A DNA stretch of 64,000 nt, from the NCBI GenBank assembly GCA_026416815.1, contig JAOAEJ010000013.1, forward strand, positions 147,922-211,921, given 5' to 3'. Source of the DNA: Clostridia bacterium (GTDB lineage Bacteria; Bacillota; Clostridia; Acetivibrionales; DSM-2933). The position numbers and the translations under genes were made by a program. The notes under the pieces are model-generated. The model was not told the DNA's origin. It searched no databases and saw nothing but the letters and a program-made list of their open reading frames with translations. This document shows, one piece after another, positions 37,857 to 50,600 of the stretch. Positions within the stretch are counted from its first letter, which is position 1; each line of letters opens with the position of its first letter.

Positions 37857-40800
37857 CTAATTAAAGAAATCCTCGGGAACTTCGTTCAATGATTTATACT
37901 GGTTTTTGCCCAACGTTTTTGCATAATACAGAGCTTTATCCGCATCCTGAATTATAGCATCTGTATCATTATAATTTGCATTTAAGTTGTATTCAGATAT
38001 ACCTATAGAACAGGAAAGCCTGTATTTTTCAGGTATTTCTACACTACGGTTAAGGAAACTTTCGATATCCTGCTGAAAATAATCCTGATTTGCCAGTTTA
38101 CTAAGAATCCTTTTAGCCACATCACTTGCGTCTTGTAGCCCAACTTCCGGTAGTACGATTATAAACTCATCTCCTCCATAACGTACCACAAAATCATTTT
38201 CCCGTGTAACTTTTTTCAATATATCGGCAAACATGTATAAAATAAGGTCACCGATTCGATGCCCGAATGTATCGTTGTAATACTTGAAATTATCCAAGTC
38301 TATAAAAAGGATAGAGAACCCGCTTTGATTTTTATCACTATAGCGACGCATTCTATTTTGCTCTTCTTCAAGTTTTTTATGTAGTACCTGTCTGTTGTAG
38401 AGACCTGTCAGCATATCTGTAGTTGCAGACTTAATAAGCCTGCTGTTAAACTCATTAAGGAGCTTATTCTTTTGTACTATTTCCTTTTGATTACGGATTT
38501 TCTCCAGAGAAGTAGATAGCTGTTTGGTTGCTATGGATAAAACCTGTAACTCACTGGATGTAAGAACTAGCTCCTTCTTTATTGTTGCACAGAAGATATT
38601 GCCAACTAACCTTCCTTCGCTAAATAGAGGAAGGCTGATTATTGAATTAAGAGAGCCGGCAAACTCCTTAACACTCGTAGTTTTTGAAACGTCGGAAATC
38701 AGCTTTTCGTTATAACCTTTTGAAAGTGTGCTGATAAGTCCTACAATGTCAAACTTTAGTTCATCAATATTTTTGTTTCCGTAAAGTACTTTCCAAGCAC
38801 TTCCTTTTTTAATACTAAAAATGCTAAGTTCAACTATAAAACTATTGTTAATGAGCTCCATCGCACTTTTTATTAAGTCAAGCCTATGACTTTCCTTGCT
38901 AAGGATGTTCTGTAAATTATTTAGGAAGTTCATATCATTTACTTTTTTATGGAGCTTGGTTAAGTTAACTTCTGTTTTAACAGCCTTAATAGTTGATTCA
39001 AAATCAATTACATCCTTACTTATATTGAGTTTTTTTATTTTAATACAATCTTTATTGCCTGAAAGCTCGTTTAATAGAATTTCTTTATAGAAACCGTAGC
39101 CCAATTCTTCACAATACTTTATACCTTCGTTAAATATTTTATTAGCTTTATCAAGTTGATTCAATTCTTTACACATTACTGCATATTCGTAATAATACCT
39201 CGGTCCTAAAAATTTAATGGAGTCGTGTTCTTGGTCATGAAGGTAGACTGATGCCTTCTGGAAATGAGCATCAGCCTCTGAATATTTTTTATCTTGCTTA
39301 CATAGGAATGCCTGAATTAATTCGAGCATAAAGTAATCTTCGTTTTTATCTTTAAAGGGTTGAAGATTCAAAATTTTTATTTTGGTAAAATACTCTAAAG
39401 TTTTATTGGGCTGACCACATTTATAATAGGATATACCTATCATTGTATAAATAGAGCACAGAGAATGATATTTGAGACTTTCATTCTTTAACATACTCAT
39501 AATCAAAATGACCTTCTCCAGGTATTGTGCCGATAATTTGTGTTCAAAAGCAAGGAAAAAGTTCAGGGCAATATTATATAGTGTCAGACAAAATTCATGG
39601 TAGTCATCTATGGCTTTTAAGTAGTATAAAGCTTTTCCATAGCATTTATGGGCATTTTTATAGTCTCCTATGGTAAAGTAATGGTAACCGAAGCCATTAT
39701 ATATGTGGGCTAATTCACGCTTATTGCCTAACTGCAATTTTAGTTTTTCACTTTTTCTAAGGTAATTTAAGACATTATCGTACTCACCGCGCACGGAATG
39801 TACCATACCCATTGTATGATATGCAATTGCTAGCCTGAATGTATTGTTGTATTTCTGGGCAATGTTTATACCGTGCAAATGGAAAGGCTTATTCTCATCG
39901 TAGTAGGCTTTTGCAAAGATTCCGAATAATCCATAGGGGTTTGTACAAAAAAACGATAACGTATTTTTCATATCCAGCTCAATGCCTATTTCGATGATAT
40001 TTTTAGCCATTACATTCCATTGTTCCTCGGTATGATTTCTGGCTTTTTCTTCTATTAAAAACAGAAGGAAATAGGCTTTAAGTATCTGAAGCCTGTGGTT
40101 GATTTCCTCTGCAAGTTTTATGCTCTGATTACAAAACCTTTCAGCAGTTTTAAGGGTATCTTTTTTAAAATGAATATAGCTTATTTTCCTGTAAGCATCG
40201 GATATTTCTTTTACATTCTTTGTATTTTGTGCAAAGTTTAGCAGTGAATGATAGTGAATTAGTGCAACATCATTTTCCGCTAGAAAATTATGCACATCAC
40301 CCAGGGTATGCAATAACAGAAGTTGATAATCCTCTGAAAGAACCTTGTTATTTAAATGCAGCTCATTAAATATGTTTAATGAATACTGCTTACACTCGTC
40401 TAATGCAAGAAAATTTAAACAATTGTTGCTTAAGTTTATTAATTCTTCGATATCATAGTGAGGTGTCAAGTTTTCAGTATCATAGTTTATTTGTTCTTCG
40501 CTATTAGTTCTGAAATCAAATATCGAATTATTTATTTTTACAAACTCCAGGAATTCTTCCCAGTAACTATTTGGCTCATCAAAGTTGTTTATGCCATCTT
40601 CGTTTAATGAGAATACCAGAAGTATCTTATTATCGTAGTTTTTTTCTATAAACTGTTTTATCAAACGCAAAGCCGACTCTTGGGAGTAATGTAAATCTTC
40701 AATAACAATTATGAGAGGAGTAGATTCAGATAGAAGAAAAAACTGTTTTTTTATAGACTCCAGCATCCTCTCTTTTTCATACTCAAGCTCATCCAGAATA

Positions 40801-41195
40801 AGCTCTTCATATCTTTTTGATATCCCATTCACATAATAGGATAAAAAAACTGAGCGTTGATAATAATAAACATTTGAGTCTTCCAAGAACTTTTCAATGT
40901 TGTTGATTTCATTGTTCGATAGATATTTCTTTATAAAATCAAGAAAAGGAAAATAGGGCTCACAAAAATCATGTTTTTGAAGTTTATGACGTAGAATCAT
41001 AGCTTCATTACCAATATTATTAATAAATTTGGCCATGTGAAATGAAAACATATCGGAGGATGATGTGTTGAAAAATATAGATTGCATATTTCCCGATAGT
41101 GTTTCATCCCAATAGCTTGCTAGAAGATTATCAATATACTCACCCAAAACTTCTCTTGTACTTTCCTTATTATCAAAATTAAAAAGTCCGTCCAT
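37857..41195 (-). CDS. TPR-GAF-diguanylate cyclase with degenerate STAND ATPase domain, no kinase
   Basis: 1112 residues, ATG 41195 with AAGGTG upstream. The N-terminus resembles the ATPase domain of the kinase paralogs: a Walker-B-like LIIVIEDLHYSQESA is kept (about residue 155-170), but where Walker A should be the sequence reads IFFNTSSSDMFSF, without GxxxxGK. TPR repeats fill about 290-720, a GAF-like domain about 750-900, then GGDEF (RYGGDEF, with REND inhibition site five residues before). The cyclase site looks intact. It appears to be a shortened relative of paralogs A-C that lost its kinase and ATP binding. It is divergent from the PKS-NRPS gene. Confidence 0.85.
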   Translation of the reverse strand: MDGLFNFDNKESTREVLGEYIDNLLASYWDETLSGNMQSIFFNTSSSDMFSFHMAKFINNIGNEAMILRHKLQKHDFCEPYFPFLDFIKKYLSNNEINNIEKFLEDSNVYYYQRSVFLSYYVNGISKRYEELILDELEYEKERMLESIKKQFFLLSESTPLIIVIEDLHYSQESALRLIKQFIEKNYDNKILLVFSLNEDGINNFDEPNSYWEEFLEFVKINNSIFDFRTNSEEQINYDTENLTPHYDIEELINLSNNCLNFLALDECKQYSLNIFNELHLNNKVLSEDYQLLLLHTLGDVHNFLAENDVALIHYHSLLNFAQNTKNVKEISDAYRKISYIHFKKDTLKTAERFCNQSIKLAEEINHRLQILKAYFLLFLIEEKARNHTEEQWNVMAKNIIEIGIELDMKNTLSFFCTNPYGLFGIFAKAYYDENKPFHLHGINIAQKYNNTFRLAIAYHTMGMVHSVRGEYDNVLNYLRKSEKLKLQLGNKRELAHIYNGFGYHYFTIGDYKNAHKCYGKALYYLKAIDDYHEFCLTLYNIALNFFLAFEHKLSAQYLEKVILIMSMLKNESLKYHSLCSIYTMIGISYYKCGQPNKTLEYFTKIKILNLQPFKDKNEDYFMLELIQAFLCKQDKKYSEADAHFQKASVYLHDQEHDSIKFLGPRYYYEYAVMCKELNQLDKANKIFNEGIKYCEELGYGFYKEILLNELSGNKDCIKIKKLNISKDVIDFESTIKAVKTEVNLTKLHKKVNDMNFLNNLQNILSKESHRLDLIKSAMELINNSFIVELSIFSIKKGSAWKVLYGNKNIDELKFDIVGLISTLSKGYNEKLISDVSKTTSVKEFAGSLNSIISLPLFSEGRLVGNIFCATIKKELVLTSSELQVLSIATKQLSTSLEKIRNQKEIVQKNKLLNEFNSRLIKSATTDMLTGLYNRQVLHKKLEEEQNRMRRYSDKNQSGFSILFIDLDNFKYYNDTFGHRIGDLILYMFADILKKVTRENDFVVRYGGDEFIIVLPEVGLQDASDVAKRILSKLANQDYFQQDIESFLNRSVEIPEKYRLSCSIGISEYNLNANYNDTDAIIQDADKALYYAKTLGKNQYKSLNEVPEDFFN

Positions 41196-41656
41196 ATAAC
41201 ACCTTTATCTAATAATTTTTAAGGAAATAGAGTCGTATCTTAAATAATTAAATATACTTTCTATAATTATGATTTTGGAAAATTCTCATAATACCATTTT
41301 AACCTCTATCTGCAAGTTTCACAAGTAATAGAATTGCTGTTTTTATACATAATATTATATTTACAGCCTATCATAAGAGCCCTGCATTCTCACATGTACG
41401 TATTCAATGTTTTTAACGAATACTGTGATGGAATAAAACTCATAAAGGGTGAATATATATTACAACGTCATTAATGAAGAGGTTAATTAATCCATCTTCA
41501 TTCTGTCATAAAACTTATACCATTATCGCTACATAGATATATTCAATTTACAACAATGCAGCTGTTAACTCTAAGGCAGTTTATTAAAGGGCGCATTTGT
41601 ATGTTTGCTTTAGGTTAATTTAAAAAACGAATAAAGGACAAAATGGAGGTTAAAGA
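41196..41656. other. Divergent intergenic region upstream of the PKS-NRPS gene
   Basis: 461 bases, AT-rich. I see no confident promoter, operator or small gene. Confidence 0.5.
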
Positions 41657-44600
41657 ATGGAGCAGTTTTTATGTAAGGAAGGCTATGAGCCGATTGCAAT
41701 AATCGGTATGGGGTGCCGTTTTCCGGGAGGAGTTAAAAGCCCCGAGGCCTTCTGGGAGGTTTTGAAAAATGGAGTTGATTGTATTACGGATGTTCCAAAC
41801 AGCCGTTGGGAGCTGTCTGAGTTTTATAGTGCAAACAGGGACAACCCGGGTAAAGTAATAACCAGAAAAGGGGGGTACATAGAAGGTGTTGATGAATTCG
41901 ACCCTGGTTTTTTCGGTATTACTCCCCGTGAAGCGGATTTTATGGACCCACAGCAGAGAAAGCTGCTTGAAGTAACCTGGGAGGCTTTGGAGGATGGAGG
42001 GCAAAAGCCTGGAGAACTTGCGGGCAAGCCCGTAGGTGTATTTATAGGGGCATTTACTCTTGATTATAAAATACTTCAGTTTGGCGGCAGAAGACATGAT
42101 AATCTTGCTGCTCACTCTGCTACCGGAATTATGATGACGATGGTTTCAAACCGTATTTCATACATATTTGATTTCAAGGGCCCGAGTATGTCTATAGATA
42201 CTGCCTGCAGTTCATCGCTTGTTGCAGTACATACAGCTTGTGAAAGCTTAAGGAGAGGTGAGAGCTGTCTGGCTGTTGCTGGAGGTACGCTGCTGCAATT
42301 TGCGCCCCAATACACCATTGCAGAGTCTAAAGGCGGGTTCCTTTCACCTACAGGGTGGTCTCATGCCTTTGATTCAAGTGCTAACGGTTATGTGCGCGCT
42401 GAAGGCGTTGGGGTTGTTGTGCTCAAAAAGCTTAGTGACGCTGTCAGGGATGATGACCCTGTATATGCAGTAATCATAGGTGATGGAGTAAATCAGGATG
42501 GGCATACAAATGGTATAACCGTTCCAAGCGGAGAGGCCCAGCAGGAATTGATTAAAGAAGTATGTGAAAAGGCAGGTATACAGCCAGGAGATTTACAGTA
42601 TGTAGAAGCTCACGGAACAGGAACTCCTGTGGGAGACCCTATTGAGGCAAATGCCCTTGGGAGTGTACTTGGTATTGGAAGGGAGCCCAATTCAAATTGT
42701 TTTATAGGCTCGGCTAAGACAAATATTGGTCACACCGAGGCAGCGGCAGGTATAGCAGGCTTGATGAAGGTAGCACTGAGCCTGAAAAATAAAAAGATAC
42801 CGCCTCACCTTCACTTGAAAGAGTTAAATCCTAAAATAGAAATAGAAAAATGGCCTTACAAGATACCTACTAGCCTGGAACAATGGCCTGAGCACCAAGG
42901 ACCAGCCCGTGCAGGGGTCAATTCTTTTGGATTTGGTGGTACAAACTCCCACGCTATTTTACAGGAAGCACCCGAGAACGGTATTTCAAGCAGTGAAAAT
43001 TCTGTACACGTAATAGAAAGACCTAAAATTTTACCTCTCTCTGCCCGCGATACAGAAGTATTCCCAGAGATGGCAAAAAACTATGAAAACCTCCTTATGA
43101 AAGAAGAGCTGGCTCCAAAACTCAGTGATATCGGATATACCCTTGGACTGAGACGTGAGCATCATGACCAGAGAATGGCACTTATCTATTCATGCAAGGA
43201 AGATTTAGTGCAAAAGCTAAATACTTGCAGTGAAGGTGAAGACGATTCATTGGTTATCAAGGGTAAAAAACTGTCTGATGAGAAACGTAAGCTTGTTTGG
43301 GTATTCACAGGTATGGGACCGCAATGGTGGGCTATGGGAAGGCAGCTTTTTGAGAAGGAACCGGTATATAGAGAAGTTATAGAACGCTGTGATAAGGAAA
43401 TGTCAAAATGGGTGGACTGGTCCCTCATTAAAGAGCTTAATGCCGATGAGAAAGAATCTAAAATGGCGGAAACCTGGCTTTCGCAGCCGGCCAATTTCGC
43501 ATTACAGATTGCTCTTGCAGCCTTATGGCGCTCTTTTGGAATTACTCCCGAGGCTATTGTGGGGCATAGCACAGGTGAGGCTGCTGCCTTCTATGAAGCA
43601 GGAGTATATACCTTGGAAGAGGCTGTAAAGATAATTATAAGCCGGAGCCGTTTGCAGCATGAGGTAAGCGGGACCGGAAAAATGGCAGCGGTAGGACTGC
43701 CTGCAAGTGAAGTTGAGCCTTTGTTAATGCCCTACGGTGATAAGATTTCCATAGCAGCTATAAACAGCCCGCGCTCTGTAACCATTGCCGGCAATGAAGA
43801 AGCTTTAAATGAGCTCATCAAGCCCCTGCAGGACAGGGGAGTTTTCTGCAAGTTCCTACAGGTGCAGATACCATTTCATAGTGCTTATATGGACCCTATT
43901 AAGGATGAGTTATTAGAAGAATTGAAAGATATAAAGCCGCAGAAAGCAAAGATGCCTCTTTATTCCACAGCCACAGGGTGCAAGGCTGACGGCGGTGAAC
44001 TAGATGCTTCTTACTGGTGGAAGAATGTAAGGGGAACGGTATACTTTACAAAGGCACTTGACGCAATAGTGGATGATGGTTATTCGGTATTCCTTGAGAT
44101 TGGTCCTCATCCGGTTTTGGCTGCCTCAATATCCGAGTGTATGGCAGAGATGAAGAAAGAAGGCAGGATACTGTGCAGCTTAAGACGTAAGGAAGATGAA
44201 CAGCAAAGGGTAATTGCATCCCTGGCGGAGCTTTACACGATGGGATTTGATGTGAACTGGAAGATGTTTTACCCTAACGGTAAATTTACACGCCTTCCTA
44301 TATACCCATGGAAAAAGGACAAATACTGGGTTGAGCCTCAGGATGTGCAGCAGCGCAGGCTTGGGAATATAGACCATCCCCTTCTTGGCCGCCGTCTATA
44401 TGCTACTCAGCCAACATGGGAGGCAGGGATGAACTCTGAGTATTTTGCATATCTCAGAGACCACCAGATACAGGGTAATATAGTATTCCCGGCTGCCGGA
44501 TATATTGAGATGGCATTGAGCGCGCTAAAGTCAATGCTTGGCGGAGGAACCTTTGCAATAGAAGACCTAGAAATCAAGAAGGCACTTTTCCTGTCCGACT

Positions 44601-47600
44601 CTAAAGACTCAAGGGTCCAGTTCCTGCTTGATGACGAGAACTCAGCATTCAAGATAGTTACTTATGAAGATGAAAGCAACAGTACTGTATCCCATGCAAA
44701 CGGTAAGCTGCGTGTGATTCAGAATACAAATATAGCACCCGGAATAAATATTTCCTTAATGAAGGAAAGGCTGGCAAATGCAATGGGCGCTCAGGAGTGC
44801 TATGAAAAGCTTGATTCAATGGGCTACAACTACAAACATTGCTTCAGGGGTATAAAGGAACTCTGGCTTGGTAACGGTGAAGTACTTGCGAGAATCGGTA
44901 TGCAGGATGAGGTGATGGAGAACAGCAGTGAATACTATTTCCATCCTACAATTACCGATGCCTGCTTCCAGACTCTCATAACAGCAGAGTTTTCTAAGTT
45001 AGCTGGAGATAGTCAGGGAGCCATTCGCCTGCCGGTGTCCATAGAAAGAATAAGGCTTACCGAAGGACACACCGGGGAAGTGTGGGCTTATGCAGAGGTT
45101 GCCGAGAGCAATGCTGAAACACTTTTGGGTAATATATACCTTTATGATGAAAACGGTGCCGCAATAGGTGAAATTAAAGGCTTCCTGGCCCAAAGCGTTG
45201 ATAAGGCAACAGGAAACGTATCGGTAAATACCATAGACAGTTGGTTGTATGAAGTAGAGTGGCAGGAAAAAGAACGCACTGACAAAGAGGAAAAGAATGA
45301 AAAAGTGCCAGGCAAAGACGGAAACGGATGGCTGCTGTTTGCAGACCAAAAGGGTGTAGCTGAGGAGTTGGCAGCTTTATTCAGAGAAAAGGGCGAAAGC
45401 TGCTGCCTGGTTCAGGCTTCAGACTATTTCGCTATCGAGAGTGATGGAAGCTTTGCAACGGTAATACCCGATTCCAAGGAAAACGTAGATGCGCTTATTA
45501 AAACACTTTTCAAAGATAAGAGCAGAAAGTGCAAGGGAATAATCCATCTGTGGAATACGGAAGTGCCTGACATAGAAAGCATGACAATAGAGGATATGCA
45601 GAAGGTAAAACGTCAGAGCTGCTACTCACTTTTGAACATTGTAAAAGCTATAGGAGACTCGGGGATTACTACAAAGCTGTGGGTAATAACCAAGGGTGCT
45701 CAGGCTGTTGGTGATACAGTTGAGGATATAGCGTTAACCGCTTCTCCTTTATGGGGAATAGGAAGAGTATTAGGACAGCAGGAGCTTGTGGAAAGCTGGG
45801 GAGGACTGATTGACCTTGATCCTCAAACCAAAGGGATAAAAGAGAATGTCTTAAGGATATTTACTGAGGTTTCAAGTCCCGAGAGTGATGATCTAATAGC
45901 TATCCGGGGTGAAAAACGCTATGTTCAGAGACTTAGCCCTGCTTCTCGATTGACAAAGCCGCTGCCTACCCGTTATAGACCTGACGGCTGCTATCTCATT
46001 ACAGGAGCTTTCGGAGCTATAGGACAGCTGGTGGCACGTATGATGGCTAAGCATGGTGCAAGGCGCTTGATACTTATGGGTAGAACAAAAATTCCTGCAA
46101 GAAGCGAATGGAACGAGATAGAGAAGGAAAGTGCAGCAGGAGAAAAGATAGCGTTCATAAGGGAGCTTGAAGCTTTGGGAGCGGAAGTTCTCCTTGCCAG
46201 TGTGGATATAAGTGATGAGGCTCAAGTGGCAGAGTACTTTAGGGAGTTTAAGAAAATAGGATATCCCCCTATACGCGGGGTAGTCCATTCTGCCGGTATA
46301 GTCCATGACACCCTTGTGAGCCAGATGGATACCAAAACCTTTGATGTTGTATATGATACCAAGGTATATGGGTCTTATCTTCTGCACAAATACCTTAAGG
46401 ATGAGCCAATAGACTACTTTGTACTGTTTTCATCGGTTGCAGCTCTTGTGACAACAGCTGGACAGACTAACTACGCGGCGGGGAATGCGTTTTTGGATGC
46501 TCTTGCGCACTACAGGAGGTCAAAGGGACTGCCTGCACTAAGTGTCAACTGGGGACCCTGGGCGATAGGAATGATAAAGGAGCTTAACCTTATCGAGCAC
46601 TACAGAACCCGCAGGGGTATGAACTGCATTCTGCCTGAAGTAGGAATGAGTATTCTCGACAGGGTAATGGGCCAGGATGTGCCTCAGATTATGGCATGTG
46701 AGGCGGACTGGACAAGGGTGCTTGCGTGGTATGCCAAAGAGCCGTCTGTATTTGCTCATCTTGCAAAGAAAGACGACACGGGAAGTAAGGAAGAGGAAGT
46801 AAGCTTTGCAGTTTTATATAGAAACGCCGATGAGGCTTCCAAAAAGGAACTTGTTGAGGATCACCTTGCAGATTTGATTGCAAAGGTACTTCGTTGTAAG
46901 CGTTCTCAGATTGATTTGCATACTTCGTTGAACTCTTTAGGCTTGGACTCCATAATGTCCACAGAGCTCAGAAATAAGGTTGCGCTGCATTTCGGTCATA
47001 CTTTTACCATTGTAAAGCTTCTGAGCGGTGCGACTGTCTCTCAATTGGCCGAAGAGCTGATGATGACTCTTAATGAATCCATGGAGGAAGAAGGAACAGC
47101 TGCCTCTGCAACTGAAGGCGGAATAGAGCTTGTGAATCAAAACAATACTAATCCGATGAATACAAGCGGCTCTGGCGAAGAATTGCGAGTAGTAGAGGAA
47201 TATCCTCTTTCCTACGGGCAGAAGGCCATATGGTTTATAAACCAGCTGCTTCCCGACAGCCCTGCTTACAACATCGGAGGTGCAATGTACATACCGGCGA
47301 AGCTGGATATTGAGGCTCTGCGTAAAGCGATATGCGATATTATCCAGCGTCACCCCAGCCTTAGAACCAACTTCTTTATAAAGGACGGAGAGCCTTACCA
47401 GAAGGTATGGTCTTACAGAGGTGATGGTATGGAGGTCATAGATGTACAGGGCAAGGATTGGGACAGCATTCGGGAGATGATCATTGACGATAATAAGATG
47501 CCTTTCAATTTGGAGAACGATCCGTTATTCAGAATAAGGCTGTATAGGCAATCGGAGCAAGACTATTATTTCGCAGTTACGATATACCATATTATCTCCG

Positions 47601-50600
47601 ATGCTATGTCCAACTATATGTTCATTGATGAAATGCAGGCACTCTATGACCAATACGCAAACGGAAATATTGCTCAATTACCTGCTCTTACGGCGGAGTA
47701 CAAGGATTTCATAGAGTGGGAAAACAGGCTTATAAACAGCTCTAAAGGAACGAGAATGTTCAATTACTGGAGAAGCCACCTTCCTAAGGAAATGCCGGTA
47801 TTGAATCTGCCCACCGATAAACCTCGTCCGGTGGTGTTGACTAACAATGGAGCTTCCTATTCCATGGTTATAAGTGAAGAGCTGTCCAGAGGCATTAAGG
47901 AGCTTTCCAGAGCAAGTGGAGCTACAGTTTTCATGACTCTACTGAGCGCATACTATGCTCTGCTTCATAAGTACTCCGATCAGGAGGACATCATCATAGG
48001 CACTCCTGTAGCAGGCAGGACTCAGCCGCAGTTCTCAAAAGTGTACGGTTATTTTGTAAACATGCTTCCCCTTTGGGCGAGATTTAAAGATAATCCAAGC
48101 TTCACCGCTCTGCTGAAACAAGTACAGAACAATGTATTGATGGGGCTTGAAAATCAGGAATATCCCTTCGCTTTATTGATAGACCGTCTGGGACTGGAGC
48201 ATGACCCGAGCCGTTCTGCAATATTCCAGGTTATGTTTGTGTATCTTGTACACAGGGTGGAGCAGACTGGAATGGACGAAAATAATGTTGCCCACTATGC
48301 AGGCTTCCCTATGCAGTTCCTCCAGATACCCGAGGAGGAAGGACAGTATGACATTACACTTTCGATGTATGAAGAAAACGGTGTTTTCAATGCGGTATTC
48401 AAATACAACACCGACTTGTTTGTAGAATCTACAATAGAAAGAATGGCAGGGCATTATAGAACACTGCTTGAGAAAATAGTTAAGGCTCCCGAAAAACCTA
48501 TATGCACCTACGATATATTGACTGAAAGTGAAAGAAAGCTTGTAATGGGGTCGTGGAGTGGAGTACAAGGTGCATACTCTGTGGATGAGTGTGTTCATAG
48601 GCTAATAGAAAGCATATCCGATGATAGAGCAGAAGCTATAGCTGTGTGTGTACCGATGGAGGATGGAACAACTGAATACCTTTCCTATAGAGACTTAAAT
48701 AGGAAAGCAAATCAGCTGGCACGCTATCTGCGCAGAATGGGTGTAAAGCCCAACATGCCTGTAGGGGTTTGCATGGATAAGTCAACGGACATGATAGTAA
48801 GCATTCTCGCTGTACTAAAATCGGGAGGTGCTTATATACCCATTGACCCTAATTATCCTTCAGACAGAATAGCTTATATAATTCAAAATTCAGGTGCTGA
48901 GATGGTTATTGCCCATCGCAATAGAGAGTGTTCACTGTATAGTCTGGTAATGCGTGTAATAAGCTTAGACGTCATAGACAGTAATGTCAGGTATGAAGAC
49001 GATTCCAATCTAGATAACGTAAACCAGCCGGGTGATATGGCATATATTGTCTATACCTCGGGCTCGACAGGTCAGCCTAAGGGTGTAAAGGTAGCCCATA
49101 GAAGTCTTGTTTCAATATACAAAGCTTGGGAAACTGAGTATAGGTTGAAGGAAACAACAAGCAGCCACTTGCAGATGGCTAGCTTCTCCTTTGATGTATT
49201 CAGCGGAGACTTTGCAAGAGTGCTGTGCTCCGGAGGCAAGCTGGTACTGTGCCGCAAGGAGATACTGCTTAATATACCGCTGCTGTACAGGGTAATGGTA
49301 GAGGAGAAGGTAGACTGCGCAGAATTTGTTCCTTCTATTATGAGAAACCTCCTTCAGTACATGAAAACCTCCGGCAATAAGCTGGAGTTCATGAACATTG
49401 TAATAGTAGGGTCCGATGTGTGGACTGTAAATGAATTTAAGTCCCTCAAATCCTACTGCGGTAAAAATACCCGTGTTATTAACTCCTACGGTTTAAGTGA
49501 AGCAGCTATTGACAGCACATATTTTGATGGAGAAGTTGATTGCTACGACGATGGCAGCACAGTGCCTATCGGAAAGCCCTTCCCAAATACCACAGTATAT
49601 ATCTTTGACTCGTTCATGAAGCCTGTACCTGTAGGTATTCCAGGTGAGATGTATATAGGTGGCGATGGGTTGGCTATAGGGTATGTAAATGCTGAAAAAC
49701 TTACTAATGAACGATTTGTACTTCATTCCTTTGACGGGCAGCGGGAAGTAAGGCTTTACAAAACCGGAGACATGGCAAAGTGGGATGAAAGAGGAAATAT
49801 ACACATATTGCAGCGTATGGACAATCAAGTAAAAATCAGGGGATATCGTATTGAGCTTGGAGAGATCGAAAAGCAGCTGTCAAGCTGCCCGGGTGTAATG
49901 AAAGCTGTAGCTGCTGCAATAGATTGCAGAGGCATGGATAAGTCAATATGCGCTTACTATACAAGCGAGGGAGACTGTGAAATAGATAAAAAAGTATTCC
50001 TTGATGTTTTGAGTGAAAAACTACCGGGATATATGCTCCCAGCCTACTTTATAAAAGTGAAGGAGTTCCCTATAACTCCTAACGGAAAGATTGATATCAA
50101 AGCACTGCCTTTACCTGACTGCAGCATTGGAAACGAGATTATAGCCGAACCTCAAACTATGTATGAAAAGAAGGTTGCCGAGGTGTGGAAAAAGCTGTTG
50201 GGAGTAAATAAGGTTGGCTTGCAGCACGATTTCTTCAGCCTTGGAGGAAATTCTCTCTACCTTATAGAGCTGATGATACACCTGCAAAATGAGTTTAAGA
50301 TTTCTATAACTGTAAATCAGTTGTTCAAAGCTTCTACTCTTGAAGGAATGGCAAGGGCTATAGAGGATATTGTGACGGGTAAAGAGAAGGGGGCAGAACC
50401 CTACATAATATACAATCCTAACCGACAAAAGGTAGTGTATTCCTTCCCGCCTGCCGGAGGATACAGCTTGGTTTATAAGTCCTTGGCGCAAAGCATGGAA
50501 AATATTACGCTCATGTCATTTAATTACTTGATGGAACCGGATAAAATCAAGCGCTATGCAGATATGATACAGAATCATAGGAGTAAAGGCCCGTATGTAT

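Noticed and set aside
45893..46387. Long antisense open frames within the PKS-NRPS gene, of which this is one
   Set aside because: They are frame shadows of a high-quality coding region and have no ribosome sites.
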